A DNA stretch of 64,000 nucleotides from Jaapia argillacea MUCL 33604 (lineage: Eukaryota; Basidiomycota; Agaricomycetes; Jaapiales; Jaapiaceae), in assembly GCA_000697665.1 (NCBI GenBank), contig KL197711.1, positions 1,298,761-1,362,760 of the forward strand, written 5' to 3'. Below the pieces are notes generated by a model, which was given only the letters and a program-made list of their open reading frames with translations, made no database searches and was not told the DNA's origin. Position 1 is the stretch's first letter. Each line of letters opens with the position of its first letter. Positions 20,695 through 32,222 of the stretch are shown here, piece by piece. A program made the translations under genes and the position numbers.

Positions 20695-21936
20695 TCAAGC
20701 ACCAGTGATACCGCCCTGTGCACCGGTAGCTGCGATCCTCGAAGCCCCATCGCTCTCAGTTGTGCAGGCAATGGAGGTACCCGGTTTGTTGACCAAAGGC
20801 AAAGCGAGGCAAACCAAACCTCCGGAGCAAGGTGTGGTCACAAAGGAACCTCCCACGCACTGAGCAAAGGAAGAACCGACGCAGGCTTGAGTACCCCCTG
20901 TAGAGTCAAGTCAGGATCGGAGAAGCGATCAAAAGCCCGTTCGACGTACCTTGGCAAGAAGAAGTTGCGGTGAGGGACTGGAAACTCTTGTTCAAGGCCT
21001 GTGCCTGCAACCCATTCTGAAGGTGGAAATCGCCGCTGCTGGTAGACGCTGACGGAGAAGCAACCGCTGCCTGAACGGAAGTGGTGGCAACGGTGCTGCC
21101 CGCTCCGGAACCACCATTTGCGGGAGCGGAGCACGATCCAGCCGTGGCCGAGCTGGTGGGAGAGGCAGCAGCAGCCCCCACCGCAGAGGGAATGGCGGAC
21201 GGTGTGCTAGCGATTGTCGCGGTGGCTGAAGAGTTTGCAGGCGCAGCGTTCCCGCTCCCTGAATTTCCAACCCCCGGATCGGAGGTGATATCAGTGAGCT
21301 GTGTGCCATCGGCGATGGGCCCAGATGTGTGAGCGGGGCAGCTGCCGGCGGGATTAACAGCTGCGTTCAAACCGAATGGGATGGTTCCGGTTTGACCTGG
21401 CGTCAGGTTGCCCACAAAAAGTTGTGGGTTGGTTGACTGGAACTGGCATTGGAATAGGCCGTTCAATTCCGCGTTCGCTGGTGCGGTCTGGCAGTAAGGA
21501 ATGCTGAGAGAATTGGGCTGATTGAAAGCAGAGGCCTGTCAGATATGAAGGGGAGGGTGAGAAACAAGACGTACAGAATTCCTGGGCTGTTGAGCGAATA
21601 ATTGAGCGAATGTGATCATGTCGGGGTCGTTATTGAGTTGCTTTGCAAGGTTGATCATATTATCAGCGGCGTTTTGCTGATCACAAGGGCCTGCGGCTGC
21701 GAGGAGCGTCCCGAATGAGTTGACGGCAACGGTGTTACACTGCTGGCCCCCTCCGGCTTTGTTCTATCATAACACAGTGAGAAGGTGAAACCAATGTTCA
21801 ATAGAGGGAAACATACGCAAGCGGCCTCCCATTTCGTCGTCGAGGCAGAGATAACTTGAGCGATGCGCTTGTTAAGTGGCAAGGCATTGACTGAAACAGC
21901 GGCCAGCGCGAGAACAAGAGTAAGGCAGTTGATCAT
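20695..21936 (-). CDS. Secreted Ser/Ala-rich protein with C-terminal CBM19-like chitin-binding domain
   Basis: Exons 21936-21817, 21763-21575, 21535-20950 and 20897-20695 give 365 residues in phase. The signal peptide is MINCLTLVLALAAVSVNA, followed by LPLNKR, a likely Kex2 cleavage site. The first half has paired cysteines (WEAAC, QQC, GPC, PYCQTA, FQCQF). The middle is a long Ala/Ser/Thr-rich stretch, a probable O-glycosylated linker. The C-terminal end is Cys-rich (GGTQACVGSSFAQCVGG, TTPCSGGLVCLALPLVNKPG, SIACTTESDG) and resembles the CBM19 chitin-binding module of fungal chitinases. No catalytic domain was seen, so a wall-associated or lectin-like role is inferred. Confidence 0.8.
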
Positions 21937-22640
21937 GATGACGACTTTTTCAGAGAGTCGAAAGGGAGAAGATTGGAAGTGTAAGAGATAATGATAATGA
22001 AAGTTAATAAAAGGGGTCGATGGCGAGCGCAGCTCTACCGGTGAAGTGAATGGAAAGGAGAAGGGAGGACGAGCTGGTGAAGGAGGGGGCTTGGGGAATA
22101 CGACGTCGGAGACCTCACGTATTTATACATGCGGGGCCACTTTCATCTCAGCCGAAGCCAGAACGGAGCCACAAAGCAGAACAATGGACCCCGCATTGAT
22201 TTGTCGGAGTGGAGTTCGTTGCAGTGGCATCTGTCGCTAAGATCAAATGATTTGATAAGCGCGCACCAACACGCTGCCCTCCGCGAGGCTCTCCGTTCCC
22301 AAGCATAGCTACAAAACCCACAGGCTATGCAAAGGACACAAGGGCGTCGAAAGGGACGATAGTTGCGCTGATACAGTACAATGCTGCAGCGCCTAAGAAG
22401 AACAATGGGTTCAGCGCGACAATGGTCTTTAGCCTTTTGTCTTGACTTCGCGAAGCAATCGGGACGTTGCCGTGGTTGCCGATTGGGTCGGTCCGAGAAT
22501 ATTCTTGATCCGAACTAGAACGCGTGACGTAACGCGCAAATTGTCACGCCTAAAAATTCTTCTCCTATTCTTCTGCTACATGCGGTTACGATACTGCGAG
22601 AACCAGAACACCATGGAGATGGAAAACTTGTTCGGCTGCT
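21937..22640. other. Intergenic: promoter of the secreted-protein gene
   Basis: About 700 bp between two minus-strand genes. It holds a TATA-like box near 22119 and a composite ACGCGTGACGTAACGCG motif near 22520 (MluI-box plus CRE-like core), roughly 590 bp upstream of the start codon. No gene is supported. Confidence 0.5.
22119..22128 (-). promoter_or_regulatory. TATA-like box of the secreted-protein gene
   Basis: GTATAAATAC on the minus strand, about 185 bp upstream of the ATG at 21936. The distance is long for a start codon but possible with a 5' leader. This is a motif match only. Confidence 0.35.
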
Positions 22641-25220
22641 TCAGACTTCTCCACCAGCACCTTCACGACCGTCAGCACTCGAGGCGTCTCCAGCCGTAGG
22701 TTTGAACTCCAAGTTCAAAGCAATCATGGGCCAAACTGTGTGACCAGAGTCAGAGCTGAATGCGGTGCAAATCGGCACACCCGTACCTTCTTCAAAGCCG
22801 GGGTGACGACCAAGCCTGATTTGTTGCCAGACGTTTCGCATCGCGTCGGATCCACGAATATCGGCCCAGTGATCCAGGAAGAATTGGACTTGGACCTGAG
22901 CGGATGTTTTCAGTATTAGTGGTATAGACGGCAAAATACACTTGGTCGCACCTTTCGAACATCTTCAAAGGTGGCCGAGAATGTTGAAAACACCTCATAT
23001 GGAACGTTGTCAACTGTTAAACTTTTCACGATGTGCTATACCCATCAAGTCAGTCGGTGCGATTTCAGAACCTGACCTATAGTTACCTGGAATGCGCGAT
23101 CTTTCAACTCTCGAAGATCCAATTCTAGAAAACGAAAGGATCTCAACCCAATCTGAATTGGTGATGAAACGACGACTTACTATCAGCCAGTCGATAGACA
23201 GCTTTGGCGGAACAAGGCCCCGGTCTGCCAGGATTGTTCTCTTCCCAATCCTTGATCCACTCCCTTCGCGAGCTGGGTCCCACCGAGGTGGCCGAAGATT
23301 CACCTTGCGCCGTAGCTCTCAGACCAGCACCAAGATTCCCTTGGCTCTCCTGAGGCAATTGAGTTGGGAGAGACAAGGTGGAAGTCGAAGCACCCATAGA
23401 TGGAGAAGACAGAAACGAGGAAGATAAGGGTGCAAACTGGATTGTGTCAGTATAGATCTGGGCAACCGAACCAAGTGAGTCGCAATGAAGAGTTATGGGG
23501 GGAAATCAACTCAACGTAGTACAACACTGCTCGGTAGGTGCTATAAGCAACATCCCTCACTACAATGGGAAACTTTTTGGGACCAGGAACAACATCTAGA
23601 GGGGAGGAAGGTCGTTTATCCTGTCTTTCCATGGCAAGCTCTTTGGTGCGTGGACTGGATGGGTGTGATAACTTCGCCCTGACGTTCCGCGTCGCGTCTA
23701 AACTTCCTTCACTATCAACCACGCTCGCTTCCTCAGCACCCTCGCCACCTGCCAAAGTCGAGGGACCTGAAACGCCTTCCATAGGAACAGTAATCATCAG
23801 TGCGGGTGTGTCTGGCGTATCCCGCGATGCACCACCGCCTCGCCGCTCATCAAAGGTTAGATGGTCGATTTCACCAACAAGCATCTGCTCCTCTTCGTCA
23901 TCTGAATCGTCAAAATTCCGGATAAAAGATCCAGTATCAGAAGCGGCATCGTCCAGCGGTGGTACAACAGGTTGGGGGCTGCGAACTTCGATAGTATAGG
24001 GATCAGCCGTCGACTCGGCAAAACCTGAATTGAACACTGTGATTGCCATGTGTTAGCCCAGAACCCAATTATCCGCGAATGGGAACCCACTGGTGTTGAA
24101 GTAATCAGCCCTCCGAAGCAACCGTCTCGCAGCCCAAATCCTCCTAGGTTCCTTGACATCCTGTCCGCGTCGTGGAATTATAAATTCTACATCTGAATAA
24201 ATGGGATCATCCAGTAGTGCCCCGACAGAATCAAGGAGGTCTTTAGGAACGGATTTTCGAGGGATCGGAGGAGGGGGGATAGGAACAGATGGGGAGGATG
24301 TGATGGTGCATATAATGAGGAAGGCATCATTTTGCTTGACATTAGTGGGTTGGTAATACACTGCATCTCTGCGAGCGAATTGTGCCCTGATGAACGAAAA
24401 TGAGCTGGTGAACTGTGAGGGGGAAAAAAGAATTTTACCATCCCCAGTTTGCTGTCTATAACGGACACAATGAACATTGAGAAAGTCACCGAGAGGTCGA
24501 GAATTGGATGGTTCAATGGTTCGACTTACTCGATACGAGAATGAATGGTCGTGGGCTTCTTTAGCATTGAACAATACTAAACTAATGTCAGATGCGGGAC
24601 TAGTGCGGAGAATTGGAAAACCAACCACTCCTCGTGAGACTGGCCTCGAGGTCAGAGGCCGTTTTGCATAATTATGAACCGTACGTACTTGCGAAGAGCA
24701 AAACTGAACGTATATAATCCTTCACGAACCCATCTACTCTGCGCGATGAGGGCGACACCATGAGGCGCTGGGGACGACTTACTTTCCGTTCAACGACGCT
24801 TCTTTCTCCTCTGCGGTTGGCTATTAGGCACTGAGTATCGCATAGTGAGGATGACGGCGAGGGACTCACTTCACAGGACAAGTAGAGGCTCACGTATCCG
24901 CCACCTTCAACTCCAGAACTTCCTGTCCCAGAGTTGGCATAGAATAGGATCTTAAAGAGAGGAGTTCCTCGATTGTGAGATGATCTGAGTCCATTTCCTT
25001 GCAAACTAGTCCACTCACCTGCCATCGACCCCCTCCAAACTTGGCCGACTTTATCACCTTCGACTTAGAGTCGCCCTTGCTGCTCAGCAACACTGGGTTC
25101 AGATCAAACGACTCGAGGACGGAGTCTGCATGCTTGCCTCGACTCAAACAGGTTTTTCAGCCCACGCAAGGTCCAATCGAACTTGATCGTTGTACTTTCT
25201 TGATACTCGACAGCATCCAT
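22641..25220 (-). CDS. MATH-BTB domain protein (candidate Cullin-3 adaptor)
   Basis: Start ATG 25220 (MDAVEYQESTTIKFDWTLRG). First exons are 25220-25138, 25082-25019, 24950-24870, 24820-24783 and 24733-24689, all in phase. The MATH domain includes TIKFDWTLRGLKNLFES, SKVIKSAKFGGGRWQ, ILFYANSG and WVREGLYTFSFALR; EAHDHSFSYR follows. The BTB domain starts at about 24200 (IYSDVEFIIPRRG, IWAARRLLRRADYFN). It is interrupted by a long acidic and Ser-rich insert, then resumes with VVRDVAYSTYRAVLYYIYTD and AKAVYRLADKLDLRELKDRA. The end is VQVQFFLDHWADIRGSDAM...GGEV. Such proteins recruit substrates to Cullin-3 ubiquitin ligases. The first intron appears to be GC-AG. Confidence 0.85.
25083..25137 (-). 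other. Candidate GC-AG intron in the MATH-BTB gene
   Basis: 55-nt intron with donor GAG|GCAAGC, branch-like ATCTGAAC and acceptor CTGAG. It joins LRGLKNLFES to SKGDSKSKVIKS, which is the expected uninterrupted MATH strand-turn-strand. Confidence 0.75.
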
Positions 25221-25480
25221 AACAGGGACTTGCTAGTGCAGTTGTCAGAGTGGCCAGGGAGATACAATGGTAAAGGCAGGCAGCACTATTTCTGAATCCA
25301 TCGTGCCTCAGATGACACGAGGATGCGGGACAACAAGACCACGTGAGCGTATCAGGAAACCGACACCAACGACTCGGAGAAGGCTTCAAAAGTTCAACAC
25401 AGATCGAAGACTCCAAAGCAACTTAGAGGGAAGGCGGTGAAAAAAAACAAAACAACGAGCAATTACGAGTGTCTAATCGA

Positions 25481-28400
25481 CTAAACACCACCCAGCATCT
25501 TTCGAAAGTCATCCTGCGCCTTGCCTGCCTGGGAAGTCCCAGAAGGGCCGGGAGCCGATTGCGTAGTTGCGCCGGGGCCTGGTTGTTTTCGAGATTTCCC
25601 AAGACCCGCTTTTGGTCTCGACACCGCAGCTCGAGGGACGAAAAGACCACCGGCCTTGCCTGGGGGTGCGCCCGGTCGTGAAGTTGAGGTGTCCTCTGAA
25701 ATTTGCAAGACGTTTTCGCCGAAGACAATTGGATCTGCGATGAGAAGCAATTTTCCTGCCTCCTACAAAATCCAGGATGTGAGTTGGGGTGTCAACTATG
25801 ATGTTCGGATGGATTGTGATTACCGCAGGATTAACAAGCTCGGCAACAGCTTCATTGATGTCCAGGAATACTTCTACACGCTGGATTTTCACAAACTTCT
25901 CCAATGTTTGCTGCAGGAGTCCTTCTTGAGAACCTGGTGGAAGATTTCGGATTCGCACAGAGCGATTCCGTACAGCTGCTTGTCGACCGAGACCGGTATC
26001 ATCGTTTCTACGAGCGATAGGTGAGCATGGAAGATGAGGTGTACGAACCCTACTTACCGAGGCTTCGACCGTACACGCGTATCCGCAAGGGTTACAGCGA
26101 TGCGACGGTTTTTCAGCTCATAGTTATTCGCATTCAAGGCCTTCTGGGCATCGTTCTGGAGAAACCGAAACTGGTCAGCGAAATTGGGTGGAACAGGTGT
26201 TGACTCACCTCCAGCTCAAACTCGACGAATGCAAACCCTTTCGACTTGCCATCCTGATCCTGAGCTAGCCGGACCTCTTTGACTGGTCCGTACTGGAATC
26301 AAAAAACCCTCAGCGAGACGCAACGATCTGAGGATGAATGATGGACTGACGGTCTTGAATAATTTCTCCAGTTCATCCTTGGTGGTAAATCGACTCAGAC
26401 CTGCCACGTAAATCTCTCTCGCGTTGGCATCTGCGTCTGTTCGCTCTTTCTTTCGCTCAGGGTTGGAAATGTAGACATTCATGCGGTGTCCAGGTTCAAG
26501 TTCCTGGCCGTTGAGTTCTAACGCTGCTTTCGCAGACGACTGGCGACACTATTCAGTGGCGTCGTGCATCCTCCAAGATGCATTACTCACAGGTGATGTG
26601 TATTGGACGTACACAAATCTTCTCGTGTTCTTGAATTTCTTGCTCGGCCACCGAACGTCAAACAAGAGCCCATACTACAAGGAAATGAGTCAAGAAGGGA
26701 ATCACTGGCTGTGAGGACACTTGCCTTGCCGAACATATTTCTGATAAACGCATCGTCTGCGGTTTCCGGGAAGTTGGCCACGTACAGAGTCGACTGCCAA
26801 GCCATATGAACGGCAATCTCCACTCCTCTTATCCGCTTTTTGTCCTTCGTAAGTGCAGCAGGGACGCTGTCCTGTGTTTCCCAAGTTTGAGTGGTGAGGG
26901 AATGGTTCCAATCAGAAAAGTCATCCATTCACTGACCCGCTCATTGAACTCAACAGTAGCCACCATCGCGTTGGGAAGCGACGTGATCTTGATTTCCCTG
27001 ATTTTACCACACTGTGGAGGTTGATAGTTATTGAGCGAATCAAGTACCAAGGCAGCATCACCTACATCTTTGAACATCGACGTCAACTCAGCTTCAGTAA
27101 CATCTAGCGGTAACTCTGCAACAAACACAGTGCAGTGCTCCCGGTCGCTGGAGAGGAATGAGTATGGGTTAGTATACGAGATTCTGTCACTGACCGTTTC
27201 AAGGTCGCTGGCTTGGCATCTGCAACACAGGTGTAAAGCTTCTATTGCAATATCCGTTCCGAGTGGTACTCACCGATTTTTACTTTCTTGGACCCTTCAG
27301 GAGCCGGGCTTTCTTCAGCCTTTCTCTTCTTGCCGGCCCCAACGTCCTGGGGTTGGTCAACCTCCATCGAAGTCTCCACTTCACCGCTCTTCTCTGGTTG
27401 TACAGCATCCTGTACAGGGACTGAAGCTGCTGGTTGATCCACGGCCATCTGCACGACTTGATAGCTGGCCTTTTCAGCTTCCTAGGAACGACTGGGCTGA
27501 GTAAACTTGCAGGGTCGAAAGCAAGTGATCACGTACCCTCGCTCGTCGGATGTTCACCAAGGTTTTAGCACGCTCCACTTTATCCATACAATCCTCGATA
27601 TCTTGTACAGACCCGTAAAGATGTTCGAAAGAGAGCCACGCCTCCCAAATGGCCTCTGGCCAGTCGAGGTTCTTTGAATGGATATCCTTGAAGATAGCAC
27701 GCGCCTGTGCATGCTGATCGTGTTTGCTGATATGACATAAGTCAACCGATGCGCAAGGAGAAGGAGCAGATCTTACATGAGAATGTCAGTATAAGATATC
27801 CAAGCCAGGTAGCTCGTCTTGCAATGTTTGGCAGTCGCTTGCCAGATGGCAATGGCTTTCTCGGGGAGGCCGGCCAAGCTTAAGTACTGTATCGACAGAA
27901 TCAGATAGAGTCTGAGCATTATTAAAGAATAGTTTACGATTTCCGAGGCATATTTCTCCAGTCTGAAACGTGCATCACCAGTCCGGGATGCTACAAAACA
28001 GTCAGTTCCGGACGTGCCAAAGATGGTCGGAGCAGTCACCTTTCCGTACCATCGCAACACCATCCTCAAGGACTTGAACCAAATTAGCAAACGCGTCTTC
28101 GCCTGGAATCCTCTCAGTTGAACGCAGCTGTAAAATATGAAGGGTGATATCTGACCTGCCTTGCTGGTCTCAATTTGTCTCTTTTCAAAACCTGCCCGAG
28201 CCAGGACTAAGGGAACAATCTGCTCGACGTCTTTTTGGATGACATTTGTGCTTAGAGCTCGGGCGTAGGCGTCTGAGGTGAGATTAGCCAAGATTAGCCG
28301 AGGTTAGGGGTGATCGCAAAATACCTGCGACAGACTCTTTGTTCTCCTCGCCTTCTTCTTCAGGTGCATCGTCCAACGTCCTTTCCTAAGCAAAAAGACG

Positions 28401-29778
28401 TCAGACTCGTGATCAAGTCCTGCCTGATGGACCTACGAGGAACCGAATGTAGCGGGCCCAAATTTCCCCACTCCCAGGGATGCACCTCACGGCTCTTCTC
28501 AGCGTAGCCAGCTGAATTGAATCATCTTCGGTATCGTCAACTCTCTACGGAGAAGTCGTCAGGACTCTGATACCGGTAAAGGAAACTGTAGGCTAATACC
28601 TGGAAATCACAATACCCTAGCCAAAATGAGGTCAACATTTGATCGGCCCCAACTTCTCCCGCGAACCTTCGGCGGGCAGCTTCAGCGATTGCACGTTCAT
28701 AAAGTGTGCTAAGGACCAGTGCGTCTGGGCTCTTGGGCCTTCGTTCATGAGAGATGTACTGGGCATAGACGGAGAGGGAGAATTTGGATTGTGCCTATAA
28801 TTCTGTGAGCGATCTAAAAAGAAGAGCTGGTGGCGAGAACAGACCAACTGATTTTCGAATGATTCTCGACGTTGGAACGCTTTGACCGATTGTGCACGCT
28901 TTTTGGACGCTGTGACCAGGAGGGACTCGTAGTGCTTAGCTGGTTTGTAATTGGTGGTGAAAGTGGAGTACGATGAAAAAGTCTCGTCGTGGTCTGTTAT
29001 AAACAACTTCAAATAATGTTCGAGGGGAAGAGCAGATCGGCATACTGGAGTGTGGCTGCTGAAGGCGAGTGAGAAACAAGGCTTCCAAGTGGGCTGCAAG
29101 AGCGGGCCTAACGTGAATGTTAGATGAATGGTGAGTGCTTGTGATGAAGGAGCGGGTACTTTTCAAGTTCGGAAGCATTCTCGAGGAGTTCGGTTTCCCA
29201 ATCCCGTTGAGCGTCCCACAGGACGTGACTCTATAGTGGGGTCAGGATAAGACTACGGCGGAGACAAGATTGTTCCCACCTCAGATAGATGCCCTACTCC
29301 CCGAGCAACAACAGATGAGATAGCAGATAATGTTTGTTCGGTGGCGAAAAGCTCTTTGAGCGGCTCGTTCACAGAATCGGGTCCAGCGAAGTGTGCGTGA
29401 CGTCCAATCAGGAAGTCAATATGCTTTCGAAGAATCTGTATCGCTGTAAGGACTTTAGGTCAAGCTCGTGAATCAACATATGACCTACGCACACAGGTAA
29501 TCGGCTTCTGCTCGGGAATACAGTGCCAGGACTTCTTCCACGCCTTCGACCGTTTCCAGGTCTGCTGACTGCTCCTTGGCCTCTAGCAGGGGAACCCAGA
29601 CCTCTTCGGGAGCAGGAAAGAAGTTGGTGAGCATCTGGCGAGCTGCGTCAACCTGATCATCTAGTCCTGTTGCGGAAGCGAGCTGGATATGTTTAATGTG
29701 GAGAGATAGGTCGTAAGGGTTAGAGGAGAGATCATTCAGAAGGTTGGACAGCGCGTCGAGGGACTCTGCTTGGTCCAT
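25481..29778 (-). CDS. PRP24: U4/U6 snRNA-annealing splicing factor PRP24/SART3
   Basis: Nuclear factor that re-anneals U6 with U4 snRNA during snRNP recycling. Start ATG 29778 (MDQAESLDALSNLL). The N-terminal two thirds, split by many short introns, is made of HAT-type helical repeats (for example EEVWVPLLEAKEQSADLETV, TSYLAWISYTDILM). A basic patch GKKRKAEESPAPEGSKKVK at ~27300 is a likely nuclear signal. Four RRMs follow: TVFVAELPLDVTEAELTSMF; STLYVANFPETADDAFIRNM; REIYVAGLSRFTTKDELEKL with KGFAFVEFE; and VRIRNLPPGSQEGLLQQTL. The C-terminal tail DDFRKMLGGV is the Lsm-binding motif typical of this family. The SART3-like HAT plus RRM layout is longer than budding-yeast Prp24, as usual outside yeasts. 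Confidence 0.93.
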
Positions 29779-30410
29779 GACAGGAATATATCCACAAAGT
29801 TAGACAGCTGCAGGGCTTGTCGAGCGAGGAAGGTTACTAGACTCCAATTGAAGTCAACACCATGAATGCGCGTCAGTCCTGAGTCACAGCGTCACGTTCG
29901 CATCACGTCCTATCACGTCGTCGTTACGTGCGTCACAATCGTCACACAATTTTCGCCTCCATGCCACGCCCACGCGAACAACAACGGAACGATACACGCT
30001 ACCCTCATTCTCCCATTCTCAGTCATAATTGCTACTGAGCAATAATATGGAGTTACTCGCTTGCATTTTCGCCCCCCATGGCAACGATATGGTTCCGATA
30101 TACGCATTCAGTGAATTCCCGTCGGTCGGACTGCCTTTGTCTAACTGAGGCAGTGTCTCGCACTGGATAATGCAGAAGACCTCCATTTCCGGCCTGGGAT
30201 CACTCAATTCCGTCTCACCACTTGTGAGAACGAGGATAGCATACGCCACGGATGGGTCTATCTCCGGCATCCATTTCCCCTATATGTCAAAATCTCCAGC
30301 TAGAAAGATGGTCCTGGCCTTCTACTATTGTGTCATGATTTTGGGACTAGAGAACCCGATTGACATAAATTTCCACCCCCTCTCGCGGGACTGCTCGTAA
30401 TCCCACCGCC
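29779..30410. promoter_or_regulatory. Divergent promoter region between PRP24 and the F-box gene
   Basis: 632 bp between two divergently transcribed genes. At 29883-29945 there is a dense cluster of TCAC/CACGT elements: GTCACG, ATCACGTC twice, TACGTGCGTCAC and CGTCACAC. These resemble CRE/ATF or CACGT-core sites. It begins about 105 bp upstream of the PRP24 start codon. Function is inferred from the repetition and position. Confidence 0.5.
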
Positions 30411-31787
30411 ATGCCCTCTTCCTTGCGACGCTCAACTGCCCGTCCATTGGCATTGACAAACTCGGTACTTAACCTGGTGAAATCTGAAGTACAACGATTA
30501 CCTTTACGATCGTCCAAGTCGAGTTCATCAATCCCGAAGTCTCATGCTTCCGTCTCAACTGCTCGTAAGTGATTACGGTGATCGATCTATTCAAGTCGCT
30601 GAGATCTCCTAGGTAGTGGAAAGGACTCCATCCCTTCGATGCCATCACGTCGTGTGGCACGTAGCAGAGGGAGACCACATCCAATCCATACTCTCCCCAG
30701 CGAGATTCTCGCGCAGATCTTCCTTGTAGCTGCTCAGCGGGATGCCATGGCTCCAATGGCGATCTCACATGTCTGCAGCACCTGGCGGAGCATCGCTCTC
30801 CACACGCCCTCCCTCTGGCGCCGTCTCTCTCTCGATAATCGAGTGGACATGTGGAAGGAAAGGGTTCGGCGTGCCAGAGCGTGTACTCTCGATGTCGAAC
30901 TATTCTACTCTCCGTCACCTAACGGAGCACATATGCCTCAAACCCATCCTGTCGACTTTTGCAACATTCAGTGGTACATGCATGTCGTAACCCCGTTCAT
31001 TCATCGCTGGCGATCGCTGCAAATATCCTTTCCCAACTACGCTCCCTTTATGTGGAATGCTGCCCTGTCATCATGTTGCGGTCGAGGAGGTCGAATTGCC
31101 GCACCCGCGATTGAGGAGTTATCCTTGACATACCCTGCAAATGATGACACGAAGGAATACACTTTATTTGATGGTTTTGCACCCCGATTGCGAAATGTCA
31201 CCGTGGATGGCATCCGATTGACGTGGCTACCATCCCTATTTCAAAACGTCACAGTCCTTCGTTATACTCACCATGCATTCACGCGAGGCCATCAAGCTAT
31301 CTCCGAAGTCCTCACCATCCTTCAGGTCTCATCGCGAGTTGAGCACCTGGAACTTTCATTTCCCGAACGACGTCGCCCTTCGCTGCCTCAGTCATTCGGA
31401 GAACCCACCTTCAACATCGTTTCCTTGCCCTATCTTCGTCATTTCCATATTTCAATCGTGACGAGCGACATTCCGTCCGAAATGCTCACTCTCATTGCTC
31501 ATATGCACTTCCCATCCCTTCACTCGCTCTTCCTTTCCGACGACAGGACCTTTATTCCAAAACAAGCTTTCCCACGCACGGAGGCATTCTTTCGTTGCCT
31601 TCGGAAACCTTTGTCGCTCGTCTCCATTCGCGCGGAGTTGGGTTGGTTAGGAGGAAACCTCTTGCTCAGATGGATGGCAGATATCCCTAGCCTGCGAGAG
31701 TGCATCGTGACCGACTCGACGGGGAGAGCATGCTCCTTGTTGCAGTCGGAGCGGAAGCGGTCTCGGCGCAGAAGGACGGTAGAATGA
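30411..31787 (+). CDS. F-box protein
   Basis: Exon 1 30411-30564 and exon 2 30613-31787 join in phase (1329 nt, 442 residues); the short first exon supplies MPSSLRRSTARPLALT. The F-box is HPIHTLPSEILAQIFLVAAQ...ISHVCSTWRSIALHTPSLW, near residues 80-130, followed by leucine-rich segments (LRNVTVDGIRLTWLPSLFQN, LRHFHISIVTSDIP, LVSIRAELGWLGGNLLLRWM). Basidiomycetes carry large, fast-evolving families of this type. It would bind Skp1 through the F-box and choose a ubiquitylation target through the repeat region; the target is unknown. An alternative start is the ATG at 30640 in exon 2. Confidence 0.8.
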
Positions 31788-32222
31788 GTGGTGAAGGCGG
31801 ATGTGGTCGGGTCTCGAAATTGATCGTGACAGCCTCCTTTCCCCTTTGAAGTTGGCCCCGCTGGTATACCTATGCTACATCACTGTTTAATATTACTGGT
31901 ACGCTGTCATCTACTTGTTGTATTTCACGTTCGTTATTTACATTTTCCATTTGTTTGTTTTTCTGGCTTCTGGCGCTTTGTTTCCGTCGCTTCACCTTGC
32001 GACTCCCAGCTCCTCCAAAACCTTGACGCTCAACGATAAGATGCCCTCACCAAAGCCCACGGTCCGGTTCTCCGGCACCGAACCGATGATCACCTGGGGT
32101 GTAAGATTCTGGTCCAAAGCCGTTTATCCCGTCCGACGACCAACTATAAACTCCAGTAATCATTGAGATGATTTTTTTCAACTCCCCACCCTCCATCCGA
32201 TTACCCTTGACCGTTCTCAAGA
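31788..32222. other. Intergenic: F-box 3' region and SDR promoter
   Basis: About 435 bp, AT-richer than its neighbours around 31880-31980, with no supported gene. Confidence 0.5.

Noticed and set aside
30019-30270. Minus-strand 83-codon frame between PRP24 and the F-box gene
   Set aside because: No motif, and it sits inside the divergent promoter; coding potential is likely chance.
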